Assembly: GCF_012641275.1 (NCBI RefSeq)
Contig: NZ_JABAIA010000001.1
Coordinates: forward strand, 124,001-188,000
Length of the DNA stretch: 64,000 nucleotides
Origin: Chitinophaga varians
GTDB taxonomy: Bacteria; Bacteroidota; Bacteroidia; Chitinophagales; Chitinophagaceae
Direction of reading: 5' to 3'
Below the pieces are notes generated by a model, which saw only the letters and a list, made by a program, of their open reading frames with translations, did no database searches and was not told the origin of the DNA. This document shows, one piece after another, positions 26,742 through 34,624 of this stretch. The first letter of the stretch is position 1. Each line of letters starts with the position of its first letter. Both the position numbers and the translations under genes were made by a program.

Positions 26742-28082
26742 TTACAAAGTCGGCTCCCACCCTTTCTCATACTCACGTTTCCAGTATTGTTGGGCTTTAG
26801 CGTCGTTCAGGATATGCCCATTGCTGGTATCGATATGCAACGCGTTGCCGGAACGGAGCGAGATATTGCCCAGCTGGCATAACAGTGTACTTTGGTATCC
26901 GCTCAGGATGTCCGCATTGAGTTTAGTACCGTTACGGATGCCTTCGAAGAAGTTCTGGATATGCAGCGCATCGAGGCTTTCCGCAGGGTTCATCAGATTA
27001 CGGGGGTCAATGATCGCCTGGTTCTTCACTTCTTTCACCACTTTGTTGTCCAGGTCAAAAATCGTATAGGCGTTACCGTCAATCAGCAGTGAACCTTTTT
27101 CACCGTAGAAGATAACGCCGACGGAGTTGCCTTCCACTGTGCGGCCGTTGCAGCTGCGGCCTTCCCAGGTCATACTGGTATTGTTGGGAAATTCCAGCGT
27201 GATCACCTGGGTGTCTGGTGTTTCCCAGTCGTCGGAGTAACGGTAACGGCCCCCCGCAGAAGTAACGCGGCTGGGATAATTTACGCCAAGGCCCCAGCGC
27301 ATCAGGTCTATCATATGAGTGCCGTTGTTCAGTGCTTCTCCGGTGCCCCAGTTCCAGAACCAGTGCCAGTTATAATGTATCAGGTTATCTTTCAGCGCGC
27401 GGCGGGGAGCAGGCCCCTGCCACAGGTCATAATTAAGCCATTCCGGCACTGCTATTTCCTTTCCCCGGCCGATAGATTCACGGTTATTGGTATACCATCC
27501 TTTGGCGAAATACGCGCGGCCGATAGTGCCCTGGTGCACTTCGCGGATAGCCGCTTCCACATTAGGCCAGGAGCGGCGTTGGTTGCCCATCTGGATAACG
27601 CTTTTATATTTATCCGCTACTTTTACCAGCAGTTCACCTTCGTGAGGATTGTGGCTGCAGGGCTTTTCGAGGTATACATGTTTACCGGCCTTGGCCGCGA
27701 GGATAGCCGCCGGTGCATGCCAGTGGTCCGGCGCCGCCACGATGAGGGCGTCCATGTTTTTATTTTCCAGCGCTTTGCGGAAATCCGGAACATCCTTTGG
27801 TTTCTTCTGCGTGATCTTAAATACACTTTCAATACACTTTGCCGCCGCGCGGGTATCCACGTCCGATACAGATACCACTTCACAGTTCTGCTGACGGGCA
27901 TAGTTGTTGGCCAGCGCCAGCCCGCGGGAGTTCACGCCCATCATGCCTACCCTCACCCTGTCATTGGCTCCCAGGATACGGGCGTAACTGGCGGCGCTGA
28001 TACCGGGCAACATACTGCCCAGCATGATCGCAGCGGTGCCTTTGGTTGTTTTCTTCAGGAAGTCTCTACGGGACGCCTTCAT
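26742..28082 (-). CDS. Gfo/Idh/MocA-family oxidoreductase with Tat signal
   Basis: The 446-residue protein opens with a twin-arginine signal (S-R-R-D-F-L-K-K followed by a hydrophobic stretch to about residue 32), so it is probably exported folded with its cofactor. The Rossmann domain has V-G-M-M-G-V-N-S-R-G and the family motif E-K-P in V-Y-L-E-K-P-C-S-H-N. H-W-H-A-P-A near residue 120 and the W-x-W motifs resemble the large exported Gfo/Idh group of Bacteroidota and Planctomycetes. Members oxidise, reduce or hydrolyse sugars through a keto intermediate. The order in the operon suggests an early periplasmic step. The exact substrate is unknown. Confidence 0.85.
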   Translation of the reverse strand: MKASRRDFLKKTTKGTAAIMLGSMLPGISAASYARILGANDRVRVGMMGVNSRGLALANNYARQQNCEVVSVSDVDTRAAAKCIESVFKITQKKPKDVPDFRKALENKNMDALIVAAPDHWHAPAAILAAKAGKHVYLEKPCSHNPHEGELLVKVADKYKSVIQMGNQRRSWPNVEAAIREVHQGTIGRAYFAKGWYTNNRESIGRGKEIAVPEWLNYDLWQGPAPRRALKDNLIHYNWHWFWNWGTGEALNNGTHMIDLMRWGLGVNYPSRVTSAGGRYRYSDDWETPDTQVITLEFPNNTSMTWEGRSCNGRTVEGNSVGVIFYGEKGSLLIDGNAYTIFDLDNKVVKEVKNQAIIDPRNLMNPAESLDALHIQNFFEGIRNGTKLNADILSGYQSTLLCQLGNISLRSGNALHIDTSNGHILNDAKAQQYWKREYEKGWEPTL

Positions 28083-28116
28083 AAGCTATCAGATTTTTGG
28101 TATTGGAATTACAGGT

Positions 28117-29130
28117 TTATATATTGGATATGTTCGGTAATGCGATGGTTTTACCGCCTTTGCGTTTGCTTTCTTCCGCCGCTTCCATAAAGGCCAGTAT
28201 CTCCAGCGTTTCTTCCGGTTTCACCGGCGCCACGCCTGTGCGGAAAAAAGACGCAATCTCCTGCAGCAACGCTTCATAGCCTTTAAAAGGGCCGAGCAGC
28301 AGGTTTCCTTTTTCGCCGAATACACGGCCACCGAAATCATCCGGACTGTTGCGGGTGCCTCTGAAAGTGCCGATGCGGTCATCTGCCCACTGTCCTACTA
28401 CCACATCGCTGCCGGGCGTGTTAAAACGTGTGACCGTTTTACAACCGCCGCCCATTACCGCAAAGAGGGTTTCCACTCCGTGGATGCCGTACCAGAAAAG
28501 GTCGGGATGTGTTTTTTCCAATGCAGCCGGACTAAAAGTGTCTGCACCGGTTACTTTCCCGATAGCGCCCTGTTTCACCTGCTTCACGCTGTCCATGAAA
28601 CGTAATGCGGAAGAGGAGAACACCGGCACGTTATATTTTTTCGCCGCTTTAACGATGGCGATGCCGTCTGCCAGCGAGGCGGCCAATGGTTTGTCGATAA
28701 ACACCTTTTTGCCGGCCTTTATTGCCGGCAGGGCCTGTGCCAGGTGCGGCCGGCCATCGTTGGATTCCACCAGTATCACATCCGACTTATCGAGCAGCGC
28801 CTGCATGGAGTCAACTATCTCCACGCCCATGGCTTTCACCTGTTCTATATAACCCGGCAGTCTTTTTTTATTTAGTTCGATATCAGGGCTCGTTTGCGGA
28901 AAGGCCGCCACTACCCGCATATTTTCCAGTCCGGGCACCGTCACCGGATTATTGAAACTTTTGGTGAACGCGATTGCATGGGAAGTGTCCAGTCCGATGA
29001 TGCCAATGCGTATCCCGTTCGTTTGTTGTATCGGGCTCCTGCCATAGAGGGGCCGGAGGTTTCCCAGTAGTCCTGCTCCTATGCCTGCCAGCGCGGTATT
29101 ACGGATAAAAATGCGGCGACTGCTTTTCAT
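28117..29130 (-). CDS. Gfo/Idh/MocA-family oxidoreductase with Tat-like signal
   Basis: This 337-residue protein is the first gene of the minus unit. S-S-R-R-I-F-I-R-N and a hydrophobic stretch to about residue 30 look like a Tat signal. The nucleotide-binding loop is I-G-I-I-G-L-D-T-S-H-A, lacking the usual second Gly of GxGxxG. The E-K-P motif is represented by I-D-K-P-L-A-A. It ends 34 bases before the next oxidoreductase gene. A role in sugar redox chemistry is likely from family and context, but the deviating cofactor loop leaves activity uncertain. Confidence 0.8.
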   Translation of the reverse strand: MKSSRRIFIRNTALAGIGAGLLGNLRPLYGRSPIQQTNGIRIGIIGLDTSHAIAFTKSFNNPVTVPGLENMRVVAAFPQTSPDIELNKKRLPGYIEQVKAMGVEIVDSMQALLDKSDVILVESNDGRPHLAQALPAIKAGKKVFIDKPLAASLADGIAIVKAAKKYNVPVFSSSALRFMDSVKQVKQGAIGKVTGADTFSPAALEKTHPDLFWYGIHGVETLFAVMGGGCKTVTRFNTPGSDVVVGQWADDRIGTFRGTRNSPDDFGGRVFGEKGNLLLGPFKGYEALLQEIASFFRTGVAPVKPEETLEILAFMEAAEESKRKGGKTIALPNISNI

Positions 29131-29197
29131 GTAAGATTTTTTACGGTTGCTTTTTAATTGGTATGGACGAGCTGATGAATGTCCTTATATATAGAAT

Positions 29198-29214
29198 TAA
29201 CAGTTGGCCTGTTA
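29198..29214. promoter_or_regulatory. Small hairpin in the 5' leader of the minus operon
   Basis: TAACAG and CTGTTA pair across a 5-base loop, between the LacI-type operator and the first oxidoreductase start codon. The stem is only 6 base pairs, so a function is uncertain. Confidence 0.25.
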
Positions 29215-29261
29215 TCGAAAATTTCAGTTGATCGCTGCGCCGCCGGAAGTGTTAAATTTCA

Positions 29262-29310
29262 TTTTCCGGGTACGTACCCGAAAAATAGTTCTTTTTTTGA
29301 CAACACACAA
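29262..29310 (-). promoter_or_regulatory. Promoter and LacI-type operator for the minus amino-sugar operon
   Basis: On the minus strand, TTG (29310-29308), a 20-base spacer and TATTTTTC (29287-29280) form a Bacteroidota-type promoter. The perfect 14-bp palindrome CGGGTACGTACCCG (29267-29280) starts on the last base of the -7 element. The same layout with nearly the same bases occurs at 30229-30273 for the divergent operon. A repressor bound here would cover the transcription start. Confidence 0.65.
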
Positions 29311-29345
29311 TGTTTTTTTATGAGCGTGAGATTTTCAGGAATGCA

Positions 29346-29372
29346 AACGGGGGACACAAATGGCCCCCCGTT
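29346..29372 (-). terminator. Candidate terminator of the lipoprotein gene
   Basis: AACGGGGG (29346-29353) pairs with CCCCCGTT (29365-29372) over an 11-base loop, about 50 bases past the end of the minus-strand lipoprotein gene. The following T tract is weak, so it may be only a partial terminator. Confidence 0.4.
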
Positions 29373-29421
29373 GAAAGTAAATAAAGCTTCCTGGCTCCCG
29401 CCAAGGCATCAGCAGATCAGT

Positions 29422-30114
29422 TTATTGAACGTAGTCATCAAAATAGGTAGTCCCCATGAAAGTACCTTTCGCCTTTTCTTCTTCTATAAAATCTTTATAG
29501 GAATAATTTTTCCCCTGATGCTCAGGCTTCTGCTTTTCTTTCAGATACTCGCCGTAGTAAGAGAATCCACCGCCGGAAGTAAACCATGCCAGGAAAACCG
29601 GGCTTTGTTCGCTGATGACGGTCAAATCACCGGTGATGGTTTTCTCACCTAAATTCACCACAGAACTATTGGTGGTAAGAAGATAATAGGCACCGTCTTT
29701 ATGCCACACCTGGTGGGTAAATTCCTTGCTCCGGTAGTGATAGTCTGTTTTACCCATTTTCTCATTCACGAGCTTGTCTAAAGCGGCGGTTTTGTCTTTT
29801 GTTTCCGTATGAAGCGCATAGGCGCCCATTTTATTGTTCTCCGGGGTCAGGAAAAAGGTTACATAGTTGGAGAAGCCTTTGCTGTCTTCGCTCTCCGGCC
29901 CCATGCTACCGGAGAAAGACTGTCCGTATAAATGCAGCAGGTCCGGCTGCTTTGACGTATACCAGACACATTCCTTTATCTCCATATCTTTTTTCAAATG
30001 ATATTTACTGATCATACTGGTATCAGCCGGTAAGGAGAGGGTTGACAAATCAAAATTATTCTGTTGACATGATAACATAAAAACACACAACAAAAGGTAC
30101 AGAACATTTTTCAT
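29422..30114 (-). CDS. Uncharacterised lipoprotein
   Basis: The 230-residue product has a clear lipoprotein signal (L-L-L-C-V-F-M-L-S-C, then Q-Q-N-N). I do not recognise a domain in the rest, which is a mixed alpha/beta sequence with many charged residues and no repeats. It lies on the minus strand between the two divergent operons, so the plus promoter region at 30229 lies upstream of it. Whether it belongs to the same regulon is unclear: the operator at 30259-30272 is about 145 bases upstream of its start and could affect it too. Confidence 0.75.
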   Translation of the reverse strand: MKNVLYLLLCVFMLSCQQNNFDLSTLSLPADTSMISKYHLKKDMEIKECVWYTSKQPDLLHLYGQSFSGSMGPESEDSKGFSNYVTFFLTPENNKMGAYALHTETKDKTAALDKLVNEKMGKTDYHYRSKEFTHQVWHKDGAYYLLTTNSSVVNLGEKTITGDLTVISEQSPVFLAWFTSGGGFSYYGEYLKEKQKPEHQGKNYSYKDFIEEEKAKGTFMGTTYFDDYVQ

Positions 30115-30228
30115 TTTATATATAGATTAAATCAGCGGGCAATCTGTGTTACGTCATGCCTTCACTGAAGGGTTACGCGTAAAAATATCACTTTCCCTGC
30201 TTTTTTTGCTACTCACACGAAAAAATTC

Positions 30229-30273
30229 TTTTCTTTCCCGAAGATTGTACCTATCTTTCGGTAACGTACCCGG
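30229..30273 (+). promoter_or_regulatory. Promoter and LacI-type operator for the plus operon
   Basis: TATCTTTC (30252-30259) is a good -7 element, with the weaker -33 TTTT at 30229-30232, 19 bases away. The operator CGGTAACGTACCCG (30259-30272) abuts it. Compared with the site at 29267-29280, the 28 bases around both agree at nearly every position outside the left half-site, including the flanking GGAAAAT. The LacI gene at the end of this operon is the obvious candidate regulator. Confidence 0.65.
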
Positions 30274-30372
30274 AAAATAGCCGGTCTTCATCCAAAATCA
30301 ACACTACAGGGGATTACATACCTCTTACAGCCAATATCAGCAACACATCCGAAAATCGTAAAAATCAACCTG

Positions 30373-31638
30373 ATGTCATCTACCGGACCAACAATGGAAA
30401 AAGCGCCTGTTACCGAAAAAGGCAGCGCAACAAAAAGCAGTCAATACAAGGCATGGCTACAGTCACTCGGCCCGGGGTTGATCACGGCCGCACTGGTATT
30501 CGGTCCCAGCAAGGTGACCATCGCCTCTATCATGGGCGCCAGCTATGGTTTTTCCCTGCTATGGATCGTGGCAGTGGCCATTTTCTTCATGATCATTTTC
30601 ACTACCATGGCAGCCCGCGTAGGCATAGCCACCAACGAATCCCTGCTCAGCACCATCAGTCGTAAGTGGGGGCGTCCCGCCCGTATTGCTATCGGGGTAG
30701 GCGTGTTCCTTGTGACGGCCTCCTTTCAGGCAGGCAACTCCATCGGGGCCGGTATTACACTGGCAGAAGCCACCCATACCAATAAAACCATCTGGATCAT
30801 CGCCTGTAATGTGGCCGGTATCAGTATCCTGTTTTTCCGTGCTTTTTATAAGATGCTGGAGAAAATCATGATTGCGCTCATCATCATGATGCTCTTTGCG
30901 TTTATTGTGACCATGGTACTTTCCCATCCGCCTGTGGCGGGCATCGCTTCCGGCTTTGCCCCCTCCGTGCCTGCCGGCTCCCAGAAACTGATCATCGCGT
31001 TTATGGCTTCCTGCTTTTCGATAGTGGGCGCCATCTACCAATCGTATCTTGTGCAGGAGCGTAAGCGCCTACGGCCGGATGTAGCGCAGACGGGCAAAGA
31101 AACGCTGCCCGGTATGCTGATACTCGGCTTCATGAGTGCCACCGTGATGATCTGTGCCGCCACGGTGTTACATCCTGCCGGCATTAAAATCACTACCGCC
31201 ACCGATATGGCCATTGCACTGGAACCAGTGTTCGGCAACGCCGCCGCCGCGCTTTTCCTCATTGGCCTGTTCGGCGCCTCCTTCTCCTCCCTGCTTGGCA
31301 ACGCGGCGTTGGGCGGCACATTGCTCGGAGATGCACTGGGATATGGCGGTCAGCTCAGCTCCCGCATGGTACGTACATTCATTGCCGTGATCATGCTCAT
31401 CGGTGCAGGCGTGGCCATCACTTTTGGTAAACTGCCGCTGGAACTAATTGTGCTGGCGCAGGCAGTCACCATCTTCATTGTGCCTTTTATCGGTATCGCC
31501 CTGTACCTGGTGGCGAATGATGCGGCCGTTATGGGCAAGATGAAAAACAATACATTTACCAATATCGCCGGCGCCATAGGGCTGATCGTTATGTTACTGC
31601 TGGCTGTCAGCAACGCCATCACGCTGTTCTTTTCTTAA
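30373..31638 (+). CDS. Nramp-superfamily transporter lacking the canonical metal-binding motif
   Basis: The 421-residue protein has about 11 membrane segments and overall Nramp similarity (L-G-P-G-L-I-T-A-A at TM1, F-Q-A-G-N-S-I-G-A-G in TM3). In metal-transporting Nramps, TM1 carries D-P-G-N and TM6 carries M-P-H. Here the TM1 site reads G44-P-S-K47 and the TM6 region reads A-I-Y-Q-S-Y-L-V-Q. The side chains that bind Mn or Fe are therefore gone. It is the first gene of the LacI-regulated plus operon, 21 bases before the PQQ dehydrogenase gene. It may carry another ion or an organic solute linked to the sugar pathway. Confidence 0.85.
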   Translation: MSSTGPTMEKAPVTEKGSATKSSQYKAWLQSLGPGLITAALVFGPSKVTIASIMGASYGFSLLWIVAVAIFFMIIFTTMAARVGIATNESLLSTISRKWGRPARIAIGVGVFLVTASFQAGNSIGAGITLAEATHTNKTIWIIACNVAGISILFFRAFYKMLEKIMIALIIMMLFAFIVTMVLSHPPVAGIASGFAPSVPAGSQKLIIAFMASCFSIVGAIYQSYLVQERKRLRPDVAQTGKETLPGMLILGFMSATVMICAATVLHPAGIKITTATDMAIALEPVFGNAAAALFLIGLFGASFSSLLGNAALGGTLLGDALGYGGQLSSRMVRTFIAVIMLIGAGVAITFGKLPLELIVLAQAVTIFIVPFIGIALYLVANDAAVMGKMKNNTFTNIAGAIGLIVMLLLAVSNAITLFFS

Positions 31639-31659
31639 ACCAACCACCTGTTACCACGT

Positions 31660-33210
31660 ATGAAACGTACCGGTATTCTCTTTTTGATTATCGTGATATT
31701 GGCCGCCGGCACTTACTGGCTGCTGCGGCCTGCATCCACCATTGACTTTGACCAGCCTGTTGAAGCTACTTTGCAACTGGACAAAACCACCCTGGGCATC
31801 AGCACCATCGCCTCAGATCTTAACGTGCCCTGGGAAATAGCCTGGGGGCCGGACAACCAGATCTGGTTCACCGAACAAAGCGGCACCATCAGCAAGGTAG
31901 ATCCTCATACCGGTGTCAAAAAACTACTGCTGACAATCCCGGATGTGTACCGCCAACGCACGCTCGGCCTGCTGGGCATGGCCATTCATCCCGATAAGAA
32001 TAAACCATATGTGTTTGTGGATTACACCCATCTCAACAAAGACTCATCTATCGTGTCCCGGCTGGTACGGTACACCTATACGGCCGATACGCTGAAAGAT
32101 CCCTTATTGCTGCTCGAACTTCCCGGCAACACCGGTCATAACGGCTCCAGGGTGGCCATTTCCCCTGACGGCAAAGTGCTGCTCTCCACCGGCGACGCCG
32201 CCCGCGACCAGAATGCGCCGGACACCGCATCGCTCAACGGTAAAGTGTTGCGCCTGAACACAGACGGTACCGTGCCTGCCGATAATCCCTACCCCGGCAA
32301 CTATATGTGGTCCAGAGGCCACCGTAATATACAGGGACTGGTGTTCACCGATAAAGGCCAACTCTTCGCTTCCGAACATGGCGATGCCACCGACGATGAA
32401 CTGAACCGAATTGAGAAAGGCGGTTACTATGGCTGGTCGCGCATCGAAGGATATGCGGACCGGCCGGACGAAAAAGCCCATGCAGATTCCTTCCCGTTCA
32501 TAGCGCCGCTCAAAGCATGGACTCCTACCATTGCGCCCGCGGGCATCGACTACTATCATTACGATAAAATTCCTGAGTGGAAAAACTGTCTGCTGCTGGG
32601 TACCCTCAAAGCGGCCAGTCTGCATGTGCTACACCTGAACGGCGCACAGGACGCCGTTACAGCCGAAGAAATACTGTTCGCCGGAAAATACGGGCGCCTG
32701 CGTGATCTCTGCGTTTCCCCGGAAGGTGATGTATATATCGCCACCAGCAACCGCGACTGGAACCCGGGCAAGGGCTTTCCGTTACCACATGACGATCGCA
32801 TCCTGCGCATCGCGGCGCTGAAGCCGGGCCAGTCGGTACCGGCCACGGCTATACGGGAAACGGCTCAACAGACGCCGGCACCGGTTGCCACTACCAGCGG
32901 CGCCACCCTGTATAAAAACTACTGCGAAGCCTGCCACAAGCCGGATGGTAAAGGAGTGCCCGCCTCCTTCCCTCCCCTCGCCGGTAACCCGCTTGTCACC
33001 GGCAGCGCCCCGCCACTGGTACAGACCATCCTGCGCGGCCGCACCGGCGACACCAAAAACAAGAACAGCGCCTATGGCGAACAGATGCCGGCCTTCAATT
33101 TCCTGAAAGACGAAGAGATCGCCGCCATCACTACGTATATCCGTAACAGCTGGGGCAACCATGCCGACAGCATCGGCGTTACCGCCATCACCAAAGAAAG
33201 ACAACCCTGA
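31660..33210 (+). CDS. PQQ-dependent sugar dehydrogenase fused to cytochrome c
   Basis: The 516-residue protein has an N-terminal signal anchor (about residues 5-22), a soluble glucose dehydrogenase-like propeller (about 45-385, with V-P-W-E-I-A-W-G-P and N-T-G-H-N-G-S-R) and a C-terminal cytochrome c domain. The haem site C422-E-A-C-H426 and a likely axial Met in Y-G-E-Q-M-P are visible. Such fusions oxidise a sugar in the periplasm and pass electrons to the respiratory chain. Its stop codon is 4 bases before the start of the Gfo/Idh-like gene, so the two are tightly coupled. PQQ synthesis genes are not in the window. Confidence 0.87.
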   Translation: MKRTGILFLIIVILAAGTYWLLRPASTIDFDQPVEATLQLDKTTLGISTIASDLNVPWEIAWGPDNQIWFTEQSGTISKVDPHTGVKKLLLTIPDVYRQRTLGLLGMAIHPDKNKPYVFVDYTHLNKDSSIVSRLVRYTYTADTLKDPLLLLELPGNTGHNGSRVAISPDGKVLLSTGDAARDQNAPDTASLNGKVLRLNTDGTVPADNPYPGNYMWSRGHRNIQGLVFTDKGQLFASEHGDATDDELNRIEKGGYYGWSRIEGYADRPDEKAHADSFPFIAPLKAWTPTIAPAGIDYYHYDKIPEWKNCLLLGTLKAASLHVLHLNGAQDAVTAEEILFAGKYGRLRDLCVSPEGDVYIATSNRDWNPGKGFPLPHDDRILRIAALKPGQSVPATAIRETAQQTPAPVATTSGATLYKNYCEACHKPDGKGVPASFPPLAGNPLVTGSAPPLVQTILRGRTGDTKNKNSAYGEQMPAFNFLKDEEIAAITTYIRNSWGNHADSIGVTAITKERQP

Positions 33211-33214
33211 CACC

Positions 33215-34579
33215 ATGAAGCAAAACATTATATTTGCCGGCATGACAGCAGCATTGCTGTCATGCGGCACCACCAGACAAAAACAATCATCTATGCATCT
33301 GATCGCGCTGGATCCCGGGCACTTCCATGCTTCACTGGTACACCAACAGATGTACCCCGGCATAGATTCCACTATCCAAGTGTTTGCTCCCGAAGGGCCC
33401 GAAGTAAAACAATACCTCGCCAGCATCGAACGGTTCAACCAACAGTCCGGCCCGTCCGTACACTGGGCAGCTGACGTATATACCGGCCCCGACTACCTGG
33501 AGAAGATGCTGCAACAGCCAGCCGGAAATATAGTGGTCATCGCCGGCAACAACCGGCTTAAAGCCACTTATATCCGCCGCTCCGTCAGTGCCGGTCAACA
33601 TGTGCTGGCCGATAAGCCCATGGCCATCGATGCAGCAGGCTTCGATTCATTGCAGGCTTCTTTCCGTGAAGCAGCAGCGAAAAAAGTACAGCTCTATGAT
33701 ATCATGACTGAACGGTACGAAATCAGGAACACGTTGCAACGCGAGCTGGCACAATTGCAGGAAGTCTTCGGCACGCTGGAAACCGGTACTCTGGACGATC
33801 CCGCCGTGGTAAAAAACAGTGTTCACCATTTCAAAAAACTGGTGGCCGGCAAAACCATGGTTCGCCCCGCATGGTATATGGATGAAACACAACAGGGAGA
33901 TGGCATCGTGGATGTGACGACTCACCTCGTAGACCTCGTGCAGTGGACCTGCTTCCCGGAACAAACCATCGACTTCCACCATGACATACGCATAGACAGC
34001 GCCCGTCGCTGGGCCACCACTATGAGCTTACAGCAATATGCAGACATCACCGGGCAAACCGGCTTTCCTCCTTATCTGACCAAAAACGTCGGTAAAGACA
34101 GCATGTTGCATGTATACGCCAACGGCGCCTTTGACTATACCATCAAAGGCGTTCACGCCAACATATCCGTTACCTGGAACTACCAGGCGCCGGAAGGCAC
34201 CGGCGACACGCACTACTCACTGCTCCGCGGCACCAGGGCATCGCTGGTGATCCGGCAGGGAGCGGAACAGCAGTACAAGCCTGTGCTGTACATTGAGTCC
34301 GCCCTTCATAACGATACCGCCTATGCGAAAACGGTCGAAGCCCATATCGCCACCCTTGCCCAAAAATATCCGGGCCTGGCGCTGAAAGCCAATGACAAAG
34401 GCTGGGAGATAGTCATACCCGAAGCGCTGGCGAAAAAACATGAAGCCCTTTTTGGCAAAGTGATGCAACAGTTCCTCGAATATGTACGGAACAACAATAT
34501 GCCCGCCTGGGAAGTGCCTAATATGCTGGCCAAGTACTACACTACCACGCAGGCCCTGGCGCTGGCTAAAAAGCAATAA
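33215..34579 (+). CDS. Exported Gfo/Idh/MocA-like lipoprotein (putative oxidoreductase)
   Basis: The ATG at 33215 gives 454 residues with a short lipoprotein signal (A-A-L-L-S-C-G-T). The Rossmann-like N-terminal region keeps the family Lys in V-L-A-D-K-P-M-A-I, but the glycine-rich loop is replaced by L-I-A-L-D-P-G-H-F-H-A-S. The long C-terminal part resembles the putative oxidoreductase C-terminal domain found in Bacteroidota (Oxidoreduct_C type). It is the third exported Gfo/Idh-like protein of this regulon. Cofactor use is uncertain because of the changed loop. Confidence 0.78.
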   Translation: MKQNIIFAGMTAALLSCGTTRQKQSSMHLIALDPGHFHASLVHQQMYPGIDSTIQVFAPEGPEVKQYLASIERFNQQSGPSVHWAADVYTGPDYLEKMLQQPAGNIVVIAGNNRLKATYIRRSVSAGQHVLADKPMAIDAAGFDSLQASFREAAAKKVQLYDIMTERYEIRNTLQRELAQLQEVFGTLETGTLDDPAVVKNSVHHFKKLVAGKTMVRPAWYMDETQQGDGIVDVTTHLVDLVQWTCFPEQTIDFHHDIRIDSARRWATTMSLQQYADITGQTGFPPYLTKNVGKDSMLHVYANGAFDYTIKGVHANISVTWNYQAPEGTGDTHYSLLRGTRASLVIRQGAEQQYKPVLYIESALHNDTAYAKTVEAHIATLAQKYPGLALKANDKGWEIVIPEALAKKHEALFGKVMQQFLEYVRNNNMPAWEVPNMLAKYYTTTQALALAKKQ

Positions 34580-34624
34580 CCCGGCATTATAGTATATTTG
34601 GAAAAATTATAATCATCAACCGAT

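Noticed and set aside
30373..31638. Manganese/iron importer MntH
   Set aside because: The metal-binding residues of TM1 and TM6 are not conserved.
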